A stretch of DNA of 64,000 bases, taken from Patella vulgata. Lineage: Eukaryota > Mollusca > Gastropoda > Patellidae. Of the stretch, positions 63,301 through 64,000 are shown in pieces. Made by a program: the position numbers and the translations under genes. The notes beneath the pieces are model-generated. The model saw nothing but the letters and a program-made list of their open reading frames with translations. It had not been told where the DNA came from and searched no databases. The stretch covers positions 35,513,501-35,577,500 of the forward strand of contig NC_065886.2 of NCBI RefSeq assembly GCF_932274485.2, in the 5' to 3' direction. Every line of letters starts with the position of its first letter. Positions within the stretch are counted from its first letter, which is position 1.

Positions 63301-64000
63301 TATATACTAAAATTGAGATTTTATTGTTAAGATTTTGAGAAATAGGGCCCTGGACACTACTGTGGCTCTGTTAATATGGCATGGTTTATTAACCAGGAGG
63401 GTCAGGGTTTGATCTCGGTGTAGGCGGAGAATGTAGTTTGCCCTTGTCATTGCTACAGGTTATAGTACCTGACCAGTTTGGATGGGACAAAAAAATAATG
63501 AGGTCCTGTGTGCACATTGGCATGCACGTAAAAGAACCCTTAAGTAGGCGGTTGCGCCTCTGTCCCAGGAAAATTGCCCTCACAACGCACTTTATGGAGT
63601 GAGTCTGTCATTATCCTGCACTGGTTCAATTCAGATAATCTTATTTATCTTTAAAACTAATGTATTTAGAAATGATACAATTTCTAATATTATTGGGAGA
63701 CTTTTTGATTTACCTTCAGAATATTGAAAAAATTTTAATGCTGTATTATAGTGATAGGAGGAAAAAATGATAATGTAATCAAGATTCAATCTGCTACTTG
63801 TATGGCCCCCGTTATGAGTAATAAGATTACTTAGTCGCAGTCACAGACTTGTGTTAAGCTTGGTACCAATTTTATTTTACTTTTTATTATTTGATAGGTC
63901 ATCATTTACAATGGTTTCTATAGTTCTACATTAGAATGGGTCGGTTTAGAGAATATACAGATAGTAGCCAGTATGAACGCCACAACAACACTGGGCCGTC
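21799..64000 (+). CDS. DYNC2H1: Cytoplasmic dynein-2 heavy chain 1 (DYNC2H1), 5' part, truncated by window edge
   Basis: This is the motor subunit of the dynein-2 complex, which carries IFT trains from ciliary tip to base. Forty-two coding exons (listed in the block entries that follow) total 7,246 nt, about 2,415 residues, against about 4,300 for human DYNC2H1; the remainder lies past 64000. Order in the protein: N-terminal tail (1 to about 1120), linker (about 1120-1560), AAA1 with Walker A GPAGTGKT at 1687-1694, AAA2 with GPSGSGKT at 1980-1987, and AAA3 with GPEGCGKG at 2292-2299. Long blocks match recalled human DYNC2H1, including [36 protein letters not shown] and [19 protein letters not shown]. 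These are dynein-2 specific, so confusion with dynein-1 or axonemal chains is unlikely. The start [18 protein letters not shown] aligns with the human N-terminus. Exon phases all agree and no stop was found. Confidence 0.97.
22976..23520 (+). repeat. SINE-A copy whose middle expanded into a minisatellite
   Basis: The left edge (GTGGTCTAATGCATGAGC) matches a SINE-A head, and the right edge (CTCACACTGCTTTAGACCCC, then GCAAATTATAGGAATAA) matches its 3' half. Between them a roughly 39 bp unit around TCTGTCATTGAGTCAAGTGG repeats ten times, then twice in shortened form. The unit is the SINE-A segment between its tRNA boxes. 22138-22975 holds a small SINE-B scrap near 22010-22080 and nothing else clear. 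Confidence 0.75.
23967..24364 (+). mobile_element. MITE-A copy
   Basis: TTAA at 23963-23966 and 24365-24368; ends 50 bases before DYNC2H1 exon 2. Confidence 0.8.
24830..25215 (+). mobile_element. SINE-B copy with internal triplication
   Basis: The central part (GATTGGATGAAAGATCCCC with ACTGTTGGGAATCCCC) occurs three times in a row at about 24908-25080, unit near 62 bp. Confidence 0.6.
25821..26100 (+). mobile_element. SINE-A copy, near full length
   Basis: Head GGATGGCCGAATGGTTA, box-B-like GGTTTCGATTCTCCG, body, and a TTAAAATCCATTTCTCTTTC tail with (TC)n. A small broken SINE-A head also lies near 25637-25745. Confidence 0.8.
26272..26432 (+). mobile_element. SINE-B 3' half
   Basis: AAGAACCCTTGACAGTTGAA to the TTTTAAACCCCATTTCATTT tail, abutting a MITE-A copy. 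Confidence 0.65.
26438..26845 (+). mobile_element. MITE-A copy
   Basis: Left TTAA at 26434-26437; right end ACATAATGTATGGTTA is worn. Confidence 0.75.
27317..27713 (+). mobile_element. MITE-A copy
   Basis: TTAA at 27313-27316 and 27714-27717. Confidence 0.8.
28655..28835 (+). mobile_element. SINE-A copy, deleted internally
   Basis: Head GGCTGATTGGTCTAATACAC, TCTGTCATTGTGTCAAATGG, then the AATAAAATTGTACCATACAT region. Box B is mostly lost. Confidence 0.55.
29078..29178 (+). repeat. Short tandem repeat after DYNC2H1 exon 6
   Basis: Three to four units of about 30 bp around CCAAAAATGGCC and AATAGTCTT. Confidence 0.5.
29720..30070 (+). mobile_element. SINE-B copy, long
   Basis: From the head (CACTGACTCACTAAACTAAC) through CAGTTGAAAATTGAAT to the GTCAAACCCAGTTTTATTTC tail. 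Confidence 0.65.
30661..30841 (+). repeat. Array of decoy acceptors before DYNC2H1 exon 9
   Basis: TTATATTTAGCTTAGAGACTAATGAA-type units (about 31-34 bp; AG ends at 30675, 30709, 30740, 30773 and 30794) each copy the acceptor plus the opening of exon 9, which itself reads CAG then CTTGGAGACTAATGG at 30842. Confidence 0.75.
30842..36914 (+). CDS. DYNC2H1: DYNC2H1 exons 9-16: tail
   Basis: Exons: 30842-31037, 32238-32346, 32775-32923, 33520-33618, 34119-34258, 34722-34950, 35815-35942, 36671-36914 (residues 553-984). Stretches such as [46 protein letters not shown] and [18 protein letters not shown] match the family closely. The acceptors of exons 9 and 12 lie at the end of arrays of near-copies of themselves; the chosen sites (30842 and 33520) are the only ones that keep the frame. 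Confidence 0.95.
31725..31970 (+). mobile_element. SINE-B copy, head missing
   Basis: TTCCCCTTGTCAGTTGTCTA to TTAAACCCCATCTCATTTCA. Confidence 0.65.
31975..32225 (+). repeat. AT-rich minisatellite before DYNC2H1 exon 10
   Basis: Units of 16-26 bp around AATTTGTAAGTAATTTCTAA and GATATTAATTTGTAAG; it stops about 12 bases before the acceptor and does not copy the exon. Confidence 0.7.
33039..33245. repeat. Dispersed repeat (family C) fragment
   Basis: The phrases TTTCTTTCACATTCATTC and AATTAATTATTATACATTAA recur at 3090-3130, 47935-47960 and, inverted, 62360-62610. Ends not defined. Confidence 0.4.
33290..33519 (+). repeat. 36 bp array of decoy acceptors before DYNC2H1 exon 12
   Basis: Copies of TTATTACAG followed by GTTCAACTGTTAATGAGTAT start at 33314, 33350, 33386, 33449 and 33484 (one 27 bp degenerate unit lies between the third and fourth), and the true exon begins at 33520. 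Earlier acceptors lead into stops. Confidence 0.85.
34370..34665 (+). repeat. Minisatellite in the intron before DYNC2H1 exon 14
   Basis: Unit of about 25-27 bp, AATCCAACTGTTTATTAATA, ten or so times. A MITE-B end (GAGTTAAAGACTTAGCTACT) lies inside at about 34449-34476. Confidence 0.7.
35051..35235 (+). mobile_element. SINE-A copy, 3' truncated
   Basis: Head GGGTTGGCCGAATAGTCTAA, box-B-like GGTTTCAAACCCAC, ends at the GCGCATAAG region. Confidence 0.7.
35510..35760 (+). mobile_element. SINE-B copy
   Basis: GGTTCCTCATTGTCAATGGT to CGTAAATTCCATTTATTTCA; the GAGCAGAACAGAAGGATGTT segment is partly doubled. Confidence 0.6.
37212..49177 (+). CDS. DYNC2H1: DYNC2H1 exons 17-28: end of tail, linker, start of AAA1
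   Basis: Exons: 37212-37361, 38306-38508, 39827-39982, 40897-41008, 41540-41710, 42289-42447, 42725-42948, 44735-44867, 45743-45973, 47426-47545, 48251-48525, 49038-49177 (residues 985-1675). Exons 19-27 form the linker that swings over the AAA ring. Highly conserved pieces are [53 protein letters not shown] and, entering AAA1, [19 protein letters not shown]. Exon 23 has a duplicated acceptor 35 bases upstream; only the second copy keeps frame. Confidence 0.95.
37491..37720 (+). mobile_element. SINE-A copy
   Basis: GTGTGGCCGAATGGTTAACG to GTGTCGAGTGGACTT; last tail bases missing. Confidence 0.75.
37827..38187 (-). mobile_element. MITE-A copy
   Basis: Reverse; TTAA at 37823-37826 and 38188-38191. 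Confidence 0.75.
38668..39350 (+). mobile_element. SINE-A copy split by a MITE-A
   Basis: The 5' part 38668-38862 (AGTTGGGCAGACGAATCG head) resumes at 39260-39350 (GCAAACTACTGAAATAAAAT to the TTAAACCCTATTTTCTCTC tail). A smaller SINE-A head fragment at 38543-38600 repeats the same left flank (AATCGAT). Confidence 0.75.
38863..39259 (+). mobile_element. MITE-A, reference copy (nested, TTAA target)
   Basis: 397 bp; ends AGATACACTATG and CATAATGCATGT form inverted repeats. TTAA is at 38859-38862 and 39260-39263. Because the host SINE sequence is known from other copies, the empty site can be inferred: one TTAA became two, fixing the target duplication. That points to piggyBac-type mobilisation. 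About eleven copies occur in this window, none with a transposase. Confidence 0.85.
40018..40180 (+). mobile_element. SINE-B head joined to a (TC)n run
   Basis: GTAAGTGAGTAAGACACTGA (box A region) and GGAGGTCACAGGTTTGCTCC (box B region), then pyrimidine microsatellite at 40129-40180. Confidence 0.6.
40348..40731 (+). mobile_element. MITE-A copy
   Basis: TTAA at 40344-40347; right end ACATAATGTATGTTTG, last bases changed. Confidence 0.75.
42670..42737 (+). repeat. 35 bp duplication of acceptor plus start of DYNC2H1 exon 23
   Basis: GGTATTTTTGTTTAACAG followed by GTTGGAGATA occurs twice; acceptors end at 42689 and 42724. The copies are identical over about 28 bases, so the event is recent. 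Confidence 0.9.
43062..44734 (+). repeat. Minisatellite filling the intron before DYNC2H1 exon 24, split by a transposon
   Basis: Unit of about 35 bp, CCCCATTAGGTTGTATATTG then GTATTATGTATAA. About six units lie at 43062-43271 and about a dozen at 44295-44730. The array runs to seven bases before the exon 24 acceptor. Confidence 0.85.
43272..44294. mobile_element. piggyBac-like non-autonomous element
   Basis: TTAA at both edges (43272-43275, 44291-44294), inside CCCTTTCACTGCG and CTAGCATTGAAAGGG, i.e. the classic CCCTTT piggyBac terminus. About 1.0 kb. A short acidic frame near 43680-43789 ([17 protein letters not shown]) resembles the N-terminal region of such transposases but no catalytic part is present. 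Confidence 0.8.
44899..45130 (+). mobile_element. MITE-A, 3' truncated
   Basis: TTAA at 44895-44898, body to AGAGAGTTGATAA, then cut into a reverse SINE-B tail (45126-45190). Confidence 0.65.
45360..45740 (+). mobile_element. SINE-B copy interrupted by unrelated sequence
   Basis: CCCCTGACAGTTGGAAATCG near 45390 and GTGTTAAACCCAATTTTATT near 45705; about 180 bases between (from about 45480) are foreign to the family. Confidence 0.5.
46390..46600 (+). mobile_element. SINE-B copy, diverged
   Basis: CTGAGGGCCTGACAAGGAAC to TTAAAGCCCATTTCATTTTT. 46600-47425 otherwise shows no recognised feature. Confidence 0.55.
48040..48160 (-). mobile_element. MITE-A 5' fragment
   Basis: Reverse complement of the first 120 bases (AAGAGTTGGCCATTCTCACG phrase). 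Confidence 0.55.
49206..49445 (+). mobile_element. SINE-A copy next to DYNC2H1 exon 28
   Basis: Poly-G run, then CGATGGCCGAATGATTTGAC head and GATGTTAAACCCCATTTCTC tail. Flanks TATAACACAA and TATAACAATA look like a worn target duplication. It begins about 30 bases after the exon 28 donor. Confidence 0.75.
49500..49877 (+). mobile_element. MITE-A copy
   Basis: AGATACATTATG to CATAATGTATGTTAAT; the flanking CTAA/TTAA is worn on the left. Confidence 0.75.
50145..50455 (+). mobile_element. SINE-B, reference copy
   Basis: Family layout seen here and in other copies: tRNA-like head with box A region TGGCTTACTGAGTAAGACGC and box B region GGTTCGAACCC (here ATGAGTAGGACGCTGGCTCG and TTTGAACCCT), a body with CTTGTCAGTGGTGCAGGACA, GTCTAGTCGTTCGGATGGGA, ACAGTTGGAATTCGATATAA and TAGCACACTGTATGGCGTAT, and the tail GTTAAACCCCATTTCATTTC. 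Likely a molluscan tRNA-SINE (RUDI/V-SINE kin possible, not tested). More than twenty copies or pieces lie in the window. Confidence 0.75.
50470..53906 (+). CDS. DYNC2H1: DYNC2H1 exons 29-33: AAA1 and the lead into AAA2
   Basis: Exons: 50470-50588, 51284-51466, 52109-52332, 53011-53120, 53692-53906 (residues 1676-1959). AAA1 is the main ATPase site of dyneins. Walker A GPAGTGKT is at 50502-50525, Walker B GCFDEFN in exon 30 (Asp1739, Glu1740), and the sensor-I region is [18 protein letters not shown] in exon 31. All catalytic residues are present, so the site should hydrolyse ATP. Exons 32-33 give the helical part [18 protein letters not shown] and the AAA2 lead. Confidence 0.96.
50637..51180 (+). 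mobile_element. SINE-A copy split by a second SINE-A
   Basis: The outer copy runs 50637-50725 and 51003-51180 (tail GGATGTTAAACCTCCTTTCT). Confidence 0.85.
50726..51002 (+). mobile_element. SINE-A, reference copy (nested, intact TSD)
   Basis: 277 bp: GGTTGGATGGCTTAGTGGTT head (box A), GGTTTCGAACCCCC (box B, about 50798-50811), TGTCCAACCTCGTGGGTTTT, CTCCCACTGCTAAAGACCCC, AATAAAATTGAACCATATGT, and tail GTTAAACCCCATTTC with (TC)n. Flanked by TCGATGCCAAAC at 50714-50725 and 51003-51014. The least diverged copy, so the family was active fairly recently. Confidence 0.9.
51231..51283 (+). repeat. Duplicated acceptor before DYNC2H1 exon 30
   Basis: ACATTACTTCGGTATTTAG then GGTTTAGGGTATTG upstream mirrors ACATTTCTTCTTTATTTAG then GGTATTGATG at the true site; AG ends at 51236, 51243 and 51283. 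Confidence 0.6.
52400..52560 (+). mobile_element. SINE-A 3' half
   Basis: ACTGGGAGTAGGGTCGCCCC to CTTAGTTTCTGTCGAAATGA. Confidence 0.6.
52600..52990. mobile_element. Two SINE-B pieces, tail to tail
   Basis: Plus-strand remnant to about 52740, then a reverse copy from 52742 (AATGAAATAAAATTTGGGTT) to 52960. Confidence 0.5.
53240..53465 (+). mobile_element. SINE-A copy
   Basis: GGGTTAAAGAGTATGTGTTG, GTGGCGTGGTTTCGAAAGCG, tail GATGTTAAATCTCATTTCTG. Box A worn. Confidence 0.65.
53465..53650 (+). mobile_element. SINE-B head with a 23 bp duplication
   Basis: GTCCTGGCTCCCTAACATGG plus AG occurs twice in succession near 53498-53545; body continues to TGACAAGAAAAAACATGTAG. Confidence 0.6.
53950..54225 (+). 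mobile_element. SINE-B fragment fused to a SINE-A 3' end
   Basis: ACCGTTGTTGACCGAGAAAG to CATGCCCTTCTTCATTA is SINE-B; from 54117 CCTCGTGGGCTTTCTCTGGG onward is SINE-A. Confidence 0.55.
54238..58632 (+). CDS. DYNC2H1: DYNC2H1 exons 34-39: AAA2
   Basis: Exons: 54238-54414, 55092-55179, 56064-56271, 56886-57015, 57355-57510, 58534-58632 (residues 1960-2245). Walker A GPSGSGKT is at 54298-54321; the Walker B region is [17 protein letters not shown] in exon 36; the arginine region is [14 protein letters not shown]. In dyneins AAA2 binds nucleotide but usually does not hydrolyse it. Exon 35 follows duplicated acceptor-like sequence, and its donor is followed within about 15 bases by a LINE fragment. 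Confidence 0.95.
54451..54877 (+). mobile_element. MITE-B copy
   Basis: AGGGAGGCAAGTCACTAACT to GATATGGCTCCT; flanking TTAA not preserved. Confidence 0.7.
54940..55091 (+). repeat. Repeated acceptor region before DYNC2H1 exon 35
   Basis: The phrase TATTGGGTCA, the start of exon 35 shifted by one base, occurs at about 54943, 54995, 55030 and 55092. Two of these follow ATATTGTAG (decoy site 54995; true site 55092), inside a diverged repeat of about 97 bp rich in TATATAATAT. Confidence 0.7.
55187..55600 (+). mobile_element. LINE ORF2 C-terminal fragment
   Basis: Frames give [60 protein letters not shown] and [10 protein letters not shown], the conserved C-terminal region of CR1/L2/Rex1-type LINEs. 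A stop after VYRCL separates the two frames, so it is dead. It starts about 8 bases after the exon 35 donor. Confidence 0.8.
55675..55905 (-). mobile_element. SINE-A copy, diverged
   Basis: GAAAAATGAGGTTTAACATC to GAAGACTCTATGAGCATGAT. Confidence 0.6.
56306..56785 (+). mobile_element. Two SINE-B copies in tandem
   Basis: 56306-56505 starts TGGGAGCCACAGTGGCTCAG but lacks box B; 56533-56785 starts TGGAGCCACAGTGGCTTACT. They share the same orientation. Confidence 0.65.
57757..57910 (+). mobile_element. SINE-B copy, internally deleted
   Basis: GATCCGTGGAGACTCGGTGA head joined to the TGTATGGCATATGCCCAGTA region and tail TTAAACCCCATTTC. 57911-58533 shows nothing else certain. Confidence 0.6.
58690..60655 (+). 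repeat. Minisatellite split by a hAT-like element
   Basis: Unit of about 50 bp: AACCCTTTTAAATCTACAAT, AACAAGGCTTGTTGATTACC, TTAGATCAGTCC. About five units lie at 58690-58959 and about nine at 60210-60655. Confidence 0.8.
58960..60209. mobile_element. hAT-like non-autonomous element, 1,250 bp, perfect 8 bp TSD
   Basis: Ends CAGGGTTCTTAATC and GATTAAGATCCCTG are inverted repeats; GTCCAACC flanks both sides (58952-58959, 60210-60217). Near the right end a segment of about 75 bp with AATCGGCCGAAAGTAGATTG and TTGTTTTACCAATCGGC occurs twice (from about 60000 and 60070), as subterminal repeats do in hAT elements. No transposase frame. Confidence 0.85.
60670..60835 (+). mobile_element. SINE-B copy, head missing
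   Basis: TGTGAACTGGTTGGGGTGTA to CCTTAAATTTTGTTTCATTC. Confidence 0.6.
61060..61440 (+). repeat. AT-rich degenerate tandem repeat
   Basis: Repeats of ATGTTATGTTGACATGT, TATATAATTA and TACAATGTTTTATAAT with no stable unit. Confidence 0.55.
61470..61690 (+). mobile_element. SINE-B copy plus repeated tail
   Basis: GGAACTCTGGTTTCCCCTTG to TTTAAACCCCATTTCATTTC; a second tail (GATGTTAAACTCTGTTTCAT) follows at 61668. Confidence 0.6.
62004..64000 (+). CDS. DYNC2H1: DYNC2H1 exons 40-42: start of AAA3 (exon 42 cut by window edge)
   Basis: Exons: 62004-62164, 62944-63190, 63898 to the window edge (residues 2246 to about 2415). Walker A is GPEGCGKG at 62142-62164 plus the first base of exon 41; glycine replaces the usual Thr/Ser after the lysine, as I recall for human DYNC2H1 too, so it is a family trait rather than damage. 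Matching blocks are [38 protein letters not shown] and [10 protein letters not shown]. Confidence 0.94.
62345..62665. repeat. Dispersed repeat (family C) copy
   Basis: TTAATTTCTCGATCACTGTT, ACGATTTTTACAAATTTTC and ACATGAATGCGAAAGAAATT are shared with pieces at 3062-3180, 13310-13420 and 33039-33245. Termini unclear. Confidence 0.4.
62753..62985 (+). repeat. 115 bp duplication spanning the acceptor and start of DYNC2H1 exon 41
   Basis: The first copy starts at CTTAGGATTCTGGTGACG (62753), the second at CTTAGGTTCTGGTGGCGA (62868). Both contain TCCATTGAATATATTTTCAG then a CGTCATAGTTT...GAACATTT exon-like piece. AG ends at 62828 (decoy) and 62943 (true). Confidence 0.8.
63345..63625 (+). mobile_element. 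SINE-B copy, tail missing
   Basis: ACTGTGGCTCTGTTAATATG head, box B GGTCAGGGTTTGATCTCG, body to GCACTTTATGGAGTGAGTCT. Confidence 0.6.

Overview
The window is animal nuclear DNA. It is AT-rich, intron-dense and full of short mobile elements. The repeats look molluscan: tRNA-headed SINEs, long array-bearing repeats, and many small TTAA-flanked inverted-repeat elements. I therefore suggest a mollusc, possibly a gastropod. That placement is inference; the gene calls do not depend on it. No sequence search was run. Orthology rests on recalled human DCUN1D5 and DYNC2H1 proteins and on reading every exon by eye.

Two host genes sit head to head. On the minus strand, positions 16866 down to 674 hold a complete DCUN1D5 orthologue (DCN1-like protein 5, cullin neddylation), with eight coding exons encoding 229 residues. 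On the plus strand, from 21799 past the right edge, lies DYNC2H1, the heavy chain of cytoplasmic dynein-2 (retrograde intraflagellar transport motor). Forty-two coding exons give about 2,415 residues: the tail, the linker, AAA1, AAA2 and the start of AAA3. The rest of the motor lies beyond position 64000. Every exon boundary joins in frame with GT/AG sites, and I found no disabling change in either gene. Human DCUN1D5 and DYNC2H1 are also divergent neighbours, so this looks like old conserved synteny around a shared promoter region (about 20.1-21.8 kb).

Layout: 1-673, downstream of DCUN1D5. 674-20119, DCUN1D5 with long repeat-rich introns. 20119-21761, divergent promoter region with CCAAT boxes, a possible RFX X-box and a MITE. 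21762-64000, DYNC2H1. The introns hold two tRNA-derived SINE families (called SINE-A and SINE-B here), about eleven copies of a roughly 400 bp MITE (MITE-A), a second MITE (MITE-B), two hAT-like elements with perfect 8 bp target duplications, one piggyBac-like element, three LINE fragments and several minisatellites. No RNA gene, CRISPR array or virus-like element was recognised.

The least expected pattern is that six DYNC2H1 introns (before exons 9, 12, 23, 30, 35 and 41) end in tandem duplications that copy the splice acceptor together with the first bases of the following exon, producing rows of decoy acceptors. Other notable points are a SINE whose middle has expanded into a minisatellite, transposons inserted inside minisatellites, and perfect RFX X-box palindromes carried at the start of a dispersed repeat.
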